A DNA stretch of 64,000 nucleotides from Azospirillum sp. TSH58 (GCF_003119115.1 NZ_CP022364.1:892501-956500); one strand, 5' to 3'; numbered from the stretch's first letter, positions 38,770 to 48,140 are shown. Translations and numbers: made by a program. The notes: generated from the letters alone by a model not told the origin.

Positions 38770-39292
38770 ACCCGATCCCCTTCTCCGTCAGCAGCCCGAC
38801 AACGGTGGCGAAGGCCTCGTTCATGCCCTGCTTGCGGTCTTCGTGGCGGTTTTCGATGTCCAGAAGCGTGCGGTAGAGCGGCACCACCTTGTCGATGGCG
38901 CCGCGGTCCGGCACCCGGCGCGACGAGTGGTAGCCGACGAGCCGGCCGTTGACGTCGTAGCTGGGGGTGACGTGGGCGAAGACCCAGTAGTGGTCGCCGT
39001 TGCGCGCCCGGTTCACGACGTAGGCGAAGATCTCCTGCCCCGCCCCCAGCGTGTCCCACAGCAGCTTGAACACGCAGCGCGGCATGTCCGGATGACGGAC
39101 GATGGAGTGCGGGGCGCCCATCAGCTCCGCCTCGCTGTAGCCGGCGACGCGCTGGAACACCCGGTTGGCGTAGGTGATCCGGCCCTTCAGGTCGGTCTTG
39201 GAAACGATGACCTCGTCGGCGTCGAAGAACCGCTCGACCCCGGTCAGCGTCCGGTCGCGGGGGCCGGGACTGAGAACAGCGCTGTGTGCCAT
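38744..39292 (-). CDS. Stand-alone Aer-type PAS sensor protein
   Basis: A 182-residue protein with one PAS domain (residues about 25-145) followed by a short helical tail. The PAS strongly recalls the FAD-binding domain of Aer: [41 protein letters not shown], and a PLY...L helix after the domain. FAD binding and response to respiratory redox state are therefore expected. There is no membrane or signalling module; these are supplied by the next gene, whose start lies inside this one. The last residues (YDEFVFSL) read naturally as a protein end, arguing against a sequencing frameshift. Confidence 0.9.
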   Translation of the reverse strand: MAHSAVLSPGPRDRTLTGVERFFDADEVIVSKTDLKGRITYANRVFQRVAGYSEAELMGAPHSIVRHPDMPRCVFKLLWDTLGAGQEIFAYVVNRARNGDHYWVFAHVTPSYDVNGRLVGYHSSRRVPDRGAIDKVVPLYRTLLDIENRHEDRKQGMNEAFATVVGLLTEKGIGYDEFVFSL

Positions 39293-39526
39293 GTGCCTGC
39301 GGTCGCGGGCCGAGAGCCCGGCGCCCCCTTATTGGTTCGCGGTCGGTTACAGGGCGTACATCTCCCCATCCGCGCGTTCCCGTCGGGCACTGGCGGACGC
39401 CGCAAAATAAAGACCATGCAGGTTATACAAAAGATTAAATTTGTTGCCGGACGGAAATATGATTCAGCTCAACCGTCCGCCCGACATCGCTCAACCGCGG
39501 ACCGCACGCAACATTGTGCCGTCCGC

Positions 39527-40930
39527 TCACTCCGGCGGATAGGGAACGGTCAGCAGCCGGCCGATGGGCGGGTTCTCGACGATGGCCGTCATGCCGTCCG
39601 GCCAGCGCACCTCCAGCCGCTCCACCGCGCGGGCGCTGCCCAGCCCGAAATGGGCCACCGGCTCCATCTGGCAGAGATAGCCCGAGCCGGCGCAGACGGA
39701 CCGCACCTGCCGCCGCCCGTTGGCCGTGCAGGTGACCAAGGCGCCGCGCGCCGGGGCGCCGTAGGGGGTCAGCGGCAGCACGCGCAGCCACCCGTTGTGG
39801 TTCGCCGCCGTGCGGTAGAGCGACAGGGGCTGCGGCGATCCGCCGCCATGCCCGCCGCCATGCCCGCCGCCCACCCCATTGCCATGCGCGACCAGCAGTT
39901 CCAGCCGTCCGTCACCGTCGATGTCGGCCACCACCGCCCCGGTCCCCAACCCCTTGGGCTCCAGCGCGTCGCCGAGATCGATGGCCTGCCAGCGGTCGTC
40001 GCGCCACCCGAACAGGCGGTTGGGCTCGCCATGCAGGTTGAAGAACAGCTCCTCGTAGCCGTCGTTGTCGAAATCGGCGGCGATCACGCTGGACACCCGG
40101 CCTGGAAAGGACATCTCGGGATCGGCCTCGTCGACGAAGCCGCCGCCGGAGCGCTGGACGAACAGGCGCTGCGGCCCTTCCCAGGCGCCGACCAGCAGCC
40201 CGAATCCGCCATAGCCCGGCCCGTCCACCGCGGTCACCGCCCGCCCGGCGAAGCGCGAGTCGGCGACACCCCGCTCCTCGGCGATCTCCTCGTAGGTTCC
40301 GTCGCCCAGATTGCGGAACAGGAAGTTCGGTCCGCCCTCGTTGCAGGCGAACAGGTCGACGCGGTCGGACAGGAACGGCAGGGCGAGCAGCCCGCGCCCG
40401 GCGCCGATCAGGTCGATGCCCGCGTCCTCCGCCGCGTCCTCCAGCCGCCCGCGCCGGCTCAGCTCGAACAGGCGGAAGGGGCCGCCGTCCGCCGCCACGA
40501 CGAAGCCGTAACGGCCATGGCCGTGCCGGTCCATGGCGACCACCGACCGCCCGGCGACGCGGTTCGCCATGCCGGCGTTCTCCGGCTGGGCCAGCAGGTC
40601 GAGCCAGTGCTTGCCGAAGCAGGCGAACAGCCGGTCGCCCATCTCCTTCGGCCCGCTCGCCCGGTCGGAGTTCAGGACATACAGCTCCTCCCGCCCGTCG
40701 CCGTCCACGTCGGCGGCGGCGATGGCGACCGCGCAGCCCGAGGGGTCGGCCAGCAGCGGCCCGGCGATGTCCACCAGCCGGGAGCCGTCCCATTTGAGGA
40801 TGAGGTTGTTGGTGGCGTAGCCCGTGACCACCAGTTCGAATGCCCCGTCACCGTCGACGTCGGTCACGGTGATGCCGTTGGACAGGCGCGGCTGGTTGCC
40901 GTCGATCAGCCGCGAGCATTCGAAGAACAT
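39527..40930 (-). CDS. FG-GAP repeat protein with C-terminal ASPIC/UnbV domain
   Basis: A 467-residue beta-propeller protein related to the CRTAC1 family. Several FG-GAP/VCBS-type calcium-binding repeats are visible (DVDGDGAFELVV, DVDGDGREELYV, DFDNDGYEELFF, DIDGDGRLELLV). The C-terminal ASPIC/UnbV domain runs from about residue 385 (NGWLRVLPLTPYGAPARGA, HFGLGSARAVERLEVRWPDG). A low-complexity GGGHGGGHGGG loop lies before it. Most relatives are exported, but this one has no signal peptide from the start at 40930, which is supported by GGGAG upstream. Function unknown; possibly adhesion or polysaccharide/protein binding. Confidence 0.88.
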   Translation of the reverse strand: MFFECSRLIDGNQPRLSNGITVTDVDGDGAFELVVTGYATNNLILKWDGSRLVDIAGPLLADPSGCAVAIAAADVDGDGREELYVLNSDRASGPKEMGDRLFACFGKHWLDLLAQPENAGMANRVAGRSVVAMDRHGHGRYGFVVAADGGPFRLFELSRRGRLEDAAEDAGIDLIGAGRGLLALPFLSDRVDLFACNEGGPNFLFRNLGDGTYEEIAEERGVADSRFAGRAVTAVDGPGYGGFGLLVGAWEGPQRLFVQRSGGGFVDEADPEMSFPGRVSSVIAADFDNDGYEELFFNLHGEPNRLFGWRDDRWQAIDLGDALEPKGLGTGAVVADIDGDGRLELLVAHGNGVGGGHGGGHGGGSPQPLSLYRTAANHNGWLRVLPLTPYGAPARGALVTCTANGRRQVRSVCAGSGYLCQMEPVAHFGLGSARAVERLEVRWPDGMTAIVENPPIGRLLTVPYPPE

Positions 40931-41110
40931 CGGCCGCCACTCCCTCACTGCCGCAACGCCGCCCGGTGAGGGTTTGGCCCGCGAGGGCCGGTCCCTGACG
41001 GGCTCCAATCCGTTGATACCTCTTCGAACGGCTGAGGTAAACCCGCACGGAAGTCCAGCCCACGGTCGGGCTGCGGCCTATGACCGCGATGGACGCCTCC
41101 CCGCGGGCAT

Positions 41111-41146
41111 GAAAAATCCCGCCGCAGCGGGCCGGCTGCGGCGGGA
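41111..41146 (-). terminator. Intrinsic terminator of the min operon
   Basis: A perfect 13-base stem, atcccgccgcagc / gctgcggcgggat, with loop gggccg, followed on the minus strand by ttttt. It begins about 20 bases after the minE stop. Confidence 0.9.
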
Positions 41147-41168
41147 TCGGTCCTGGAGCGCCCGACGC

Positions 41169-41564
41169 TCAGCGGCGCTTCTTGACGCCGCCGTTGGTCA
41201 GTGAACCGCCCGCGGCCAGCTTGACGGGATCGGACTCGTCCGCGTCCTTGGCCGCCGGACGGTTCCCGGCGACCGCCAGCTTGGCGCTTTCCTTCAGCGC
41301 CTTGGCGGCGGCCTCGCGGGCCGGCAGCTCGATGTTCAGTTCGAGCGTCGAGCAGTCGCCGCCGCGGTCCAGCTTGACCTCGACCTTGTTCTGGTCGATG
41401 TCGATGTATTTGGCGATGACCGCCAGCAGCTCCTGCTGGAGCATCGGCAGATAGTCCGGCCCGGTGCGCCCGGCGCGCTCGTGCGCCATGACGATCTGGA
41501 GCCGCTCCTTGGCCTGGACCGCCGACGCGCGCGGGGCGGACCGGAAAAAGCTGAAGATGCTCAT
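41169..41564 (-). CDS. minE: MinE, cell division topological specificity factor
   Basis: Drives MinD off the membrane and sets up the pole-to-pole oscillation that places the division site. The 131-residue protein has the N-terminal membrane/MinD-binding part (MSIFSFFRS, KERLQIVMAHERAGR) and the dimerisation domain (YLPMLQQELLAVIAKYIDID, then LELNIELP). It is longer than E. coli MinE (88) because of a lysine/alanine-rich tail of about 40 residues ending KKRR. The start overlaps the minD stop by four bases (ATGA). Confidence 0.96.
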   Translation of the reverse strand: MSIFSFFRSAPRASAVQAKERLQIVMAHERAGRTGPDYLPMLQQELLAVIAKYIDIDQNKVEVKLDRGGDCSTLELNIELPAREAAAKALKESAKLAVAGNRPAAKDADESDPVKLAAGGSLTNGGVKKRR

Positions 41565-42376
41565 GCGGACCTCCGGAGGAGGCGGCTGAACAGGCCCTTC
41601 TTCTGGGGCGTGACGAAGCGGTGCTCGACATCCTCGCCCAGGAAGCGGGAGACCGCGTCCAGATAGGCCTGGCCGGCGTTGGACGCCTCGTCGAGGATGA
41701 CCGGCATGCCGACGTTGGAGGCGCGCAGCACGGCCTGGCTCTCCGGGATCACGCCGAGCAGCGGGATCGCCAGGATCTCCAGCACGTCGTCGACCTTCAG
41801 CATCTCGCCGCGCTCCACCCGCTCCGGGTCGTAGCGGGTGAGGAGAAGCTGCTGGGTCACCGGCTCCAGCCCCTGCTCCGCCCGGCGCGAGCGGGAGGCC
41901 AGCACGCCGAGGATGCGGTCGCTGTCGCGGACCGAGGAGACTTCCGGGTTGGTCACGATCACCGCGTGGTCGGCGAAGTACAGCGCCATCAGCGCGCCGC
42001 GCTCGATGCCCGCCGGGCTGTCGCAGACGATGTAGTCGAAGTCCTTGGAGAGTTCGTTCAGAACCTTCTCCACGCCTTCGCGGGTCAGGGCGTCCTTGTC
42101 GCGGGTCTGCGAGGTCGGCAGGATCGACAGGTTGTCGATGCGCTTGTCCTTGATCAGCGCCTGGCTCAGCTTCGCTTCGCCGTTGATGACGTTGATGAAG
42201 TCGAACACCACGCGCCGCTCGCAGCCCATGATGAGGTCGAGGTTGCGCAGCCCGACGTCGAAATCGATGACGACCGTCTTGAAGCCGCGCAAGGCGAGTC
42301 CGGTCGCGAAAGCGGCGGAGGAGGTCGTCTTGCCGACGCCGCCCTTGCCGGAAGTCATGACGATGATCTTGCCCAA
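41561..42376 (-). CDS. minD: MinD, division site-positioning ATPase
   Basis: ParA/MinD-family ATPase (271 residues) that recruits MinC to the membrane and is released by MinE. The deviant Walker A is KGGVGKTT at about residues 11-18; it continues with VIDFDVGLRNLDLIMG and DYIVCDSPAGIERGA. The C-terminal amphipathic membrane-targeting helix is KKGLFSRLLRRSA. I place the start at the TTG (42376), giving MGKIIVMTSGKGG as in other MinD proteins and with GGGAG eight bases upstream. An ATG 12 codons earlier (42412) would add a non-family extension. Confidence 0.95.
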   Translation of the reverse strand: MGKIIVMTSGKGGVGKTTSSAAFATGLALRGFKTVVIDFDVGLRNLDLIMGCERRVVFDFINVINGEAKLSQALIKDKRIDNLSILPTSQTRDKDALTREGVEKVLNELSKDFDYIVCDSPAGIERGALMALYFADHAVIVTNPEVSSVRDSDRILGVLASRSRRAEQGLEPVTQQLLLTRYDPERVERGEMLKVDDVLEILAIPLLGVIPESQAVLRASNVGMPVILDEASNAGQAYLDAVSRFLGEDVEHRFVTPQKKGLFSRLLRRSA

Positions 42377-42517
42377 CGGAGCTTCTCCCACGTTCCTAAA
42401 TGTTGCCGCCAAGGTCCGGTTACCGGGTTACGCAGATCAGGGCCTGTGCCGGGCACGCTTTGCGTGACACCGTCCTCGCACAGGGGGCCGTTCGACCGAA
42501 AGCGCTCAAAAGCGTCA

Positions 42518-43279
42518 TCACTGGGGCTCCATGTGAAGATAGCCGTCGCGCAGGAAGATCTGCACCGGCTTCTTCAGCACGTCGTTCCCGAAATCCTCGC
42601 TGACGCGGTACAGCCCGGCCACCGAGACGACCTCGGCCTCCAGGCTGTGACAGAAGATGCGCGCGTTGGTGTCGCCGGACACGCCGGCCAGCGCCCGGCC
42701 GCGCAGCGCGCCGTAGACGTGGATGTTGCCGTCGGCCACCACCTCCGCGCCGGGGGACACCGGGGCGGTGATGACCAGATCCGTCTTCTCGGCGTAGATC
42801 TGCTGGCCGGAGCGCACCGGCTCGGTCACCAGCAGCGCCGGGCGGTAGATCGGCTCGGGCGGCGGGGCCGGGATCGCGGGGGCGCCGGCCTGCGGGTCGG
42901 CGGCGGGGGGGGCCGCGGACTCCAGCTTGGCGGCGCGCCCGGCGGGCATCGGGGTCAGCCCGGCGGCGAGCGCCCCCTCGTGGACCGCACGCGGCCCGCC
43001 CCGGAAGCCGACCGGCAGCAGGTACAGCGCGCGCAGGTTGGTCACCAGGGCGGCGATGTCGAAGCGCGGAGTGTCCTCCGTCAGCTCCTCGAAATCGAGG
43101 ACGACGGGGGCGTTGCGGAAGAAATTGGGCGCCTGCCGCACCTTGACGGCGAGCTGGGTGAAGAAGTCCGGCGACGCCGGATCATTCACCTTCAGCACCA
43201 TCATGGTGAAGGAATTGCCCCGCAACTGGAACGGACCGTCCCGATCGGCACCCTGCCTGGCGCTGCTCACCGCTGCCAT
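42518..43279 (-). CDS. minC: MinC, septum-site-determining inhibitor
   Basis: Inhibits FtsZ ring formation away from mid-cell. The 253-residue protein has the N-terminal FtsZ-inhibiting domain ([28 protein letters not shown]), a proline/alanine-rich linker with [11 protein letters not shown], and the C-terminal beta-helix MinD-binding domain with [27 protein letters not shown]. The ATG at 43279 (MAAVSSARQ) is the first methionine consistent with the family. minC, minD and minE are in order on the minus strand; the minC-minD gap is 141 bases. Confidence 0.95.
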   Translation of the reverse strand: MAAVSSARQGADRDGPFQLRGNSFTMMVLKVNDPASPDFFTQLAVKVRQAPNFFRNAPVVLDFEELTEDTPRFDIAALVTNLRALYLLPVGFRGGPRAVHEGALAAGLTPMPAGRAAKLESAAPPAADPQAGAPAIPAPPPEPIYRPALLVTEPVRSGQQIYAEKTDLVITAPVSPGAEVVADGNIHVYGALRGRALAGVSGDTNARIFCHSLEAEVVSVAGLYRVSEDFGNDVLKKPVQIFLRDGYLHMEPQ

Positions 43280-43756
43280 CCTGCTTGTGTTCCTGCCGAA
43301 TCCGTGTCGTCCGCATGTCTGGGGCCATCGGCCAGGCACCAGGGCGGAAGGGTCAACCACCCGGGTTCTAGCGGCGCGGACCCCATCCGTTCAAGCCTTT
43401 CCCGGCGCCGATGGAGTGACAACCGCCGGACACACGCGCCTTGGGCCGGAACAGGGCGTCCCCGTCCGGGCTGGAGGTCCATGTGTTGCGTCAGCGGAAG
43501 GTCTCACTACAAAGTATGGTAATGGAACTGGATTCGCCGGGCAAAGGGTTTTGCAGGGATATGCCCTTTTCGCGCTGCGGCATCTTTCCCTCGCCACAAC
43601 GCCCGCAGAGATGGTCCGCGCGACCTCAACACATCCCCTCGTCGCGGTGCCGCCGGGTTCCCTCCGCCTCTGGCGGTAGTCCGTCGCCGTCGCGCCTCCA
43701 CCTGCGGCTCATCCACAACATCTTGTGTGAATCTTTTGCGATGCCCGCAATTTCGC

Positions 43757-43785
43757 CTGACCTTCGCCGCCGCGCGACCTATGTT
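43757..43785 (+). promoter_or_regulatory. Candidate sigma70 promoter upstream of the PhoH-family gene
   Basis: ctgacc, 17 bases, tatgtt. The spacing is ideal and the hexamers are moderate matches. It would start RNA near 43792, reading toward the terminator at 43953-43976. Confidence 0.4.
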
Positions 43786-43791
43786 TGTGAT

Positions 43792-43978
43792 GTGAGGTTC
43801 CTTTCCTGACGAAGAGGTCCGCTTGCATCCTGCTTCGTTCCCGAGCGTCCGATTGTCGCCGGCACCCCATGACGGGCGCAGCCGACGGGACGCACGCCTC
43901 GCACCGGCAAGCCAGACTCCGGCCATCCTGTTGCACAGCAACATCGACGACCTCCCCCTTGCGGGAGGTTTTTTTGTG
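43792..43978 (+). ncRNA. Candidate small RNA or leader ending in a strong terminator
   Basis: About 187 bases between a plausible promoter and a strong intrinsic terminator, with no gene inside. It can fold into a long imperfect hairpin (for example cgagcgtcc near 43842 with ggacgc...cctcg further on). The segment gaggtc near 43815 could pair with gacctc in the terminator stem, which would allow attenuation. It could be an independent small RNA or the regulated leader of the PhoH-family gene, whose ATG is about 45 bases past the terminator. I could not match it to a named family. Confidence 0.4.
43953..43976 (+). terminator. Strong intrinsic terminator ahead of the PhoH-family gene
   Basis: acctccc-ccttgc-gggaggt followed by seven or more T residues, on the plus strand, upstream of rather than downstream of a coding gene. 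Confidence 0.85.
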
Positions 43979-44019
43979 CCCGGAGCCGCCGCCCACCAAC
44001 GTGACGTTAGGAGAGCGAT

Positions 44020-44760
44020 ATGGCCAAACGCCAGACCAAAGGCAGCGCCGTTTCAGCGTCCGAGTCGACGGTCCACCCACTGTTCCCCGCCGCCGGCGGC
44101 TGGAACCCCGTGGGCGGCGCCGACCGCCGCGACCAGAGCTATCTCCGCAAGGTCAAGCCCCAGAGCCCCAATCAGAAGAGGCTGATGGAGGCGATCAAGG
44201 ACCATAACCTCGTTGTGGCGCTCGGCCCCGCCGGCACCGGCAAGACCTATCTGGCGATCTCCTCCGCCGTGGAGGCGCTGGAGGAGGGCAAGGTCGACCG
44301 CATCGTGCTGTCCCGCCCGGCCATCGAGGCGGGCGAAAGCATCGGCTATCTGCCGGGCGACATGCACGAGAAGATGGCCCCCTTCCTGCGCCCGCTCTAC
44401 GACGCGCTGAGCGAGCGGCTGGGCGCCAAGCGCCTGCGCGCCCTGATGGCCGACGGCACCATCGAGATCGCGCCGGTCGGATTCATGCGCGGGCGCACCC
44501 TGAACAACGCCTTCGTGGTGATCGACGAGGCGCAGAACTGCACCTACGCCCAGATCAAGATGCTGCTGACCCGGCTGGGCTGGCACTCCACCATGGTGCT
44601 GACCGGCGACCCCGACCAGACGGACCTGCTGGACAACCTGTCGGGGCTGGCCGACATCGCGCGCCGGCTGGAGGCGGTGGAGGGCATCGCCGTCGTCCGC
44701 CTGAGCGACACCGACATCGTCCGCCACCCCCTGGTCGCCAGCATGCTGACCGTGCTCTGA
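44020..44760 (+). CDS. PhoH-family ATPase
   Basis: A 246-residue P-loop ATPase of the PhoH family, associated with RNA metabolism and stress. Walker A is GPAGTGKTY at about residues 69-77; RIVLSRPAIEAGESIGYLPGD, GFMRGRTLNNAFVVIDEAQN (Walker B) and LTGDPDQTDL follow. It lacks the PIN domain of PhoH2 and the KH domain of some relatives; length is that of a minimal PhoH core with an N-terminal 45-residue extension. A good AGGAG lies just upstream of the ATG. The upstream terminator-like element may regulate it. Confidence 0.92.
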   Translation: MAKRQTKGSAVSASESTVHPLFPAAGGWNPVGGADRRDQSYLRKVKPQSPNQKRLMEAIKDHNLVVALGPAGTGKTYLAISSAVEALEEGKVDRIVLSRPAIEAGESIGYLPGDMHEKMAPFLRPLYDALSERLGAKRLRALMADGTIEIAPVGFMRGRTLNNAFVVIDEAQNCTYAQIKMLLTRLGWHSTMVLTGDPDQTDLLDNLSGLADIARRLEAVEGIAVVRLSDTDIVRHPLVASMLTVL

Positions 44761-44817
44761 AGCCGTCGGCAAACGAACGGCACCGACGCGCACCCACCCT
44801 TTCCAGTTCGCAACTGC

Positions 44818-44848
44818 GGGAGGCCTTCGGGCCTCCCCTTTCTTTTCC
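44818..44848 (+). terminator. Intrinsic terminator of the PhoH-family gene
   Basis: gggaggcc-ttcg-ggcctccc with a stable tetraloop, followed by ctttctttt. Confidence 0.9.
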
Positions 44849-45047
44849 GCGGCGCTGCGAACTTTCTCTTCCAAACTTTTTGACGGCGGGCCGCGACGTT
44901 TTCTCACTCTGGGTTGATGCGTCTTGACGACGATCAGGCCCCCGGAGCAAAAGTAACAAAAAATTTAGCAGAATTTCCGGACGGCCGTCGCTCCGTCCGG
45001 GACCGGCGCCCTTGCGCCGGAAGAAGAAGATTCCGGAGGAACGTCAG

Positions 45048-47192
45048 GTGTTCGAGCGCATCAGCATCAAGGGTAAGATCTCCGTCATCCTGGGCGTCGC
45101 GGCCGTCGGGCTCGCCCTGATCGCCGCCGTCAGCCTGTTCGGCCTGCGCGCTGAAATGATGAAGGACCGGCAGGACAAGACCCGCAGCGTGGTGGAGGTC
45201 GCCCACAGCCTCGTCGCCCATTACGAGGAGATGGAGCGCAAGGGCACCCTGACCCGCGACGCCGCCCAGGCGGCGGCCAAGGACGCGCTGCGCCGGCTGC
45301 GCTACGCCGGATCGGAGTATTTCTTCGTCATCGACCGCGCCCAGCGCATGATCATGCACCCCATCCGCCCGGAGATGGACGGGCAGGACCAGTCACGCAC
45401 CGCCGACCCGAACGGCAAGCTGCTGTTCGTCGAGATGACCCGCGTCGGCGTCGCGGCGGAGGGCGGCTTCGTCGACTACCTGTGGCCGAAGCCGGGTCAG
45501 GCGGATCCGGTTCCGAAGATCTCCTACGTGCGCGGGTTCGAGCCCTGGGGCTGGCTGATCGGGTCGGGCATCTATGTGGACGACGTGGCCGCCGCCTTCC
45601 GCGAGGCCGCCCTGTTCCTCGGCGGGCTGGGGCTGCTGATCGCCCTAGCAGCGACGGGCATCGCCCTGCTGGTCAGCCGGGCCATCGTCCGCCCGCTGCA
45701 CGCCATGACCGGGGTGATGCAGACGCTCGCCGGCGGCGACACGGCGGTGACGGTGTCCGGCACGCAGCGCGGCGACGAGATCGGCGTCATGGCCCGCACC
45801 CTGGACGTCTTCCGCAACAACCAGATCGACCTGCAGCGCCATTGGGAGCGCCAGCAGGTGGAGCACCGCGTGACCGGGCAGCGCGCCCGCGCGCTGGAAC
45901 GGCTGACGGAGCGCTTCGACGCCACGGTCACCGCCATGGTCGGCGCGGTCGGGCAGGCGGTGCAGGCGCTGGAGAACACGGCGCGCTCCCTGTCCGACAC
46001 CGCCGACCGCAACATGCGCGAGGCGGCCTCGGTCGCCGGGGCGTCGCAGCAGGCGTCGGTGAACGTGCAGACCGTCGCCGCCGCCGCCGAGGAGCTGAGC
46101 AGCGCCATCGCGGAGATCGGCACCCAGGTCGCCACCTCCTCGCACATCTCCATGCAGGCGGTGAGCGCCTCCCGCCAGGCCAGCGAGCGCATCGACGGGC
46201 TGGGCCACGCCGCGCAGAAGATCAACGAGGTCGCCGACCTCATCACCAGCATCGCCAGCCAGACCAACCTGCTGGCGCTCAACGCCACCATCGAGGCGGC
46301 GCGGGCCGGCGAGATGGGCAAGGGCTTCGCCGTGGTGGCGGGCGAGGTGAAGAACCTCGCCGGCCAGACCGCCAAGGCGACGGAGGAGATCGCCACCCAG
46401 ATCAGCGAGGTGCAGCAGGCGTCGCAGGGCGCCGTCACCGCCATCCGCGAGATCGCCGGGATCATCGCCCGCAGCGATGAGATCGGCACCTCCATCGCCG
46501 CCGCGGTCCAGCAGCAGGGAGCGGCGACCGGCGAGATCGCCCGCAGCGCGGGAGAGGCGGCGCAGGGCACGCGGCAGGTTTCCAGCAGCATCGACGAGGT
46601 TTCATCCTCGGCCCTGGAGACGGAGAAGGCGGCCAACGGCCTGCTCGACGCCGCGGAGAGCCTCGCGCAGCAGGCCGGGTCCCTGCGCGCCCTGGTCGAC
46701 GCCTTCCTGGTCAACGTGGCGGCGATCAACAGCGCGGAGCTGGCCACCCTCTTCGCGCCCGCCGGGGAGGACGTCTTCATGCCCTGGAACGACACGCTGG
46801 CCGTCGGGCAGGAGGACATCGACAACGACCACATGATCCTGGTCGCGCTGATCAACCGGGCGGCCCGGCGCATCCGGGGCGGCGAAGTGCCGCAGGCCAT
46901 CGGGTCGGCCATCGACCAGCTCGTCGCCTATACCGTCCTGCATTTCGAGGAGGAGGAGCGGGTGATGCAGCGGTCGGGCTATCCCGACTTCGTCCAGCAC
47001 AAGGCGCAGCACGACGCCCTGCGCAAGCGCGTGGCCGAGCTGAAGCAGCGCTTCGAGGCCGGGGAGGCGCGGGTCGGCGACGATCTGCTGGCCCTGTTCC
47101 GCGACTGGCTGACCGGCCACATCCAGCGCTTCGACAAGCGCATCGGCGACCATCTGGCCCGACCGGGAGAGCCGACGCGCAAGGCGGCGTGA
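45048..47192 (+). CDS. Chemoreceptor with single Cache sensor and C-terminal hemerythrin domain
   Basis: A 714-residue fusion. Order: membrane helix (about 12-34), periplasmic sCache domain (about 45-180; [32 protein letters not shown]), second membrane helix (about 188-210), HAMP, methyl-accepting coiled coil with tip [20 protein letters not shown], and a bacteriohemerythrin domain over the last 140 residues. The diiron ligands are all there: H in [17 protein letters not shown] (H and E), HKAQH (two H) and HIQRFD (H and D). Oxygen or iron-redox sensing is expected in the cytoplasm, alongside ligand sensing in the periplasm. The start is a GTG at 45048, preceded by GGAGGA; earlier frames lack the family. 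Confidence 0.94.
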   Translation: MFERISIKGKISVILGVAAVGLALIAAVSLFGLRAEMMKDRQDKTRSVVEVAHSLVAHYEEMERKGTLTRDAAQAAAKDALRRLRYAGSEYFFVIDRAQRMIMHPIRPEMDGQDQSRTADPNGKLLFVEMTRVGVAAEGGFVDYLWPKPGQADPVPKISYVRGFEPWGWLIGSGIYVDDVAAAFREAALFLGGLGLLIALAATGIALLVSRAIVRPLHAMTGVMQTLAGGDTAVTVSGTQRGDEIGVMARTLDVFRNNQIDLQRHWERQQVEHRVTGQRARALERLTERFDATVTAMVGAVGQAVQALENTARSLSDTADRNMREAASVAGASQQASVNVQTVAAAAEELSSAIAEIGTQVATSSHISMQAVSASRQASERIDGLGHAAQKINEVADLITSIASQTNLLALNATIEAARAGEMGKGFAVVAGEVKNLAGQTAKATEEIATQISEVQQASQGAVTAIREIAGIIARSDEIGTSIAAAVQQQGAATGEIARSAGEAAQGTRQVSSSIDEVSSSALETEKAANGLLDAAESLAQQAGSLRALVDAFLVNVAAINSAELATLFAPAGEDVFMPWNDTLAVGQEDIDNDHMILVALINRAARRIRGGEVPQAIGSAIDQLVAYTVLHFEEEERVMQRSGYPDFVQHKAQHDALRKRVAELKQRFEAGEARVGDDLLALFRDWLTGHIQRFDKRIGDHLARPGEPTRKAA

Positions 47193-47219
47193 GGAACCGG
47201 AAGGGGGGCGGGCGTTGGG

Positions 47220-47465
47220 ATGGATATGATCGTCGATGCTCGTGTGGAGGGTGCCGCCCGGTTGCCGGCCAAGGCCACGGTCGACGGCGTCGTCTGGAAG
47301 CCCCGCCTGGCCTGGCTGTTCCTCGCCCTGGTGCCGGGCGGCATCGCCGCCGCTGTGGTCTATGCCGCCACCGGCACGTTGACCGGCACCACGCTCGCCC
47401 TTGTTGCGCTGGCGTCAGCCCCCGCGGCGCTGGCGCTGCGCTGGGCCGCGCGGCGTCTCTGGTGA
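47220..47465 (+). CDS. Small membrane protein of unknown function
   Basis: An 81-residue protein with two predicted membrane helices (about 31-50 and 56-74; WLFLALVPGGIAAAVVYAAT and TTLALVALASAPAALALRW) and a positively charged end. The ATG follows a GGGGGGCG tract and lies 27 bases after the hemerythrin receptor stop, so it is probably cotranscribed. I do not recognise it. Composition (alanine, leucine) is plausible for a real small membrane protein, but the case rests only on frame, length and hydrophobicity. Confidence 0.5.
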   Translation: MDMIVDARVEGAARLPAKATVDGVVWKPRLAWLFLALVPGGIAAAVVYAATGTLTGTTLALVALASAPAALALRWAARRLW

Positions 47466-47537
47466 GCGCACGGCGCTCCCGCCTTGGGCAGATTGTCCTC
47501 TTGACCTGGGCGGTCCGCCGCCCCATTCCAGTCGGTC

Positions 47538-48140
47538 ATGAAAGCCCGACTCATCCGCATCGCCGCCGCCTCCGCCGTGGGGCTCGTGATCGCCGCCGGC
47601 ATCGCCTGGTGGCAGGTCCAGAACGCCTCCAGCACGGTGCAGAGCAGCGTGCCCATCGGCGGCCCCTTCACCCTGACCGACCAGGACGGGAAGACGGTCA
47701 CCGACGCCGACTACCGCGGCAAGTACCTGCTGATCTATTTCGGCTACACCTATTGCCCCGACGTCTGCCCGACGGAGCTGGGCACGATGGCGCGCGCCAT
47801 GGACATGCTGGGCGTGCAGGCGGAGAAGGTGCAGCCGATGTTCATCTCGGTCGATCCGGAGCGCGACACGGTGGCGCATCTGAAGGACTATGTCGGGCTG
47901 TTCCACCCCAATCTGGTCGGGCTGACCGGCACGCCGGAGCAGGTCAAGGCGGCGGCCAAGGCCTACCGGGTCTATTACGCCAAGGCGCCGCAGGAGGGCG
48001 GAAAACCGGAGGATTACTTGATGGATCACTCCAGTTTTCTTTACCTGATGGGGCCCGACGGGCGCTTCCTCGGGGTGTATCCGGCGGGCACCACCGCCGA
48101 CCGCGTGGCCCAGGATCTGGGCACCCGAATTGCCGGCTGA
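47538..48140 (+). CDS. SCO1/SenC family copper chaperone
   Basis: A 200-residue thioredoxin-fold protein anchored by one N-terminal membrane helix (about 7-25). It delivers copper to, or reduces, the CuA site of cytochrome c oxidase. The metal ligands are visible: C73 and C77 in GYTYCPDVCP and H164 in YLMDHSSF. The order of motifs (FTLTDQDGKTV, then CPDVCP, FISVDPERDT) is typical. No oxidase genes lie next to it; the ATP synthase operon starts 176 bases downstream. Confidence 0.94.
   Translation: MKARLIRIAAASAVGLVIAAGIAWWQVQNASSTVQSSVPIGGPFTLTDQDGKTVTDADYRGKYLLIYFGYTYCPDVCPTELGTMARAMDMLGVQAEKVQPMFISVDPERDTVAHLKDYVGLFHPNLVGLTGTPEQVKAAAKAYRVYYAKAPQEGGKPEDYLMDHSSFLYLMGPDGRFLGVYPAGTTADRVAQDLGTRIAG

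Larger units (their letters stand above)
43280..44019. other. Long intergenic region between minC and the PhoH-family gene
   Basis: About 740 bases between divergent genes with no convincing coding sequence; the open frames here have no recognisable protein features. A possible minC promoter on the minus strand is TTGAAC (43394-43389), 18 bases, TAGAAC (43370-43365). The right-hand 190 bases form a candidate RNA unit with its own promoter and terminator, described separately. Confidence 0.55.

Noticed and set aside
43441..43944. Open frames on both strands between minC and the PhoH-family gene
   Set aside because: Composition is not protein-like, there is no ribosome site or conserved motif, and they overlap each other on opposite strands.
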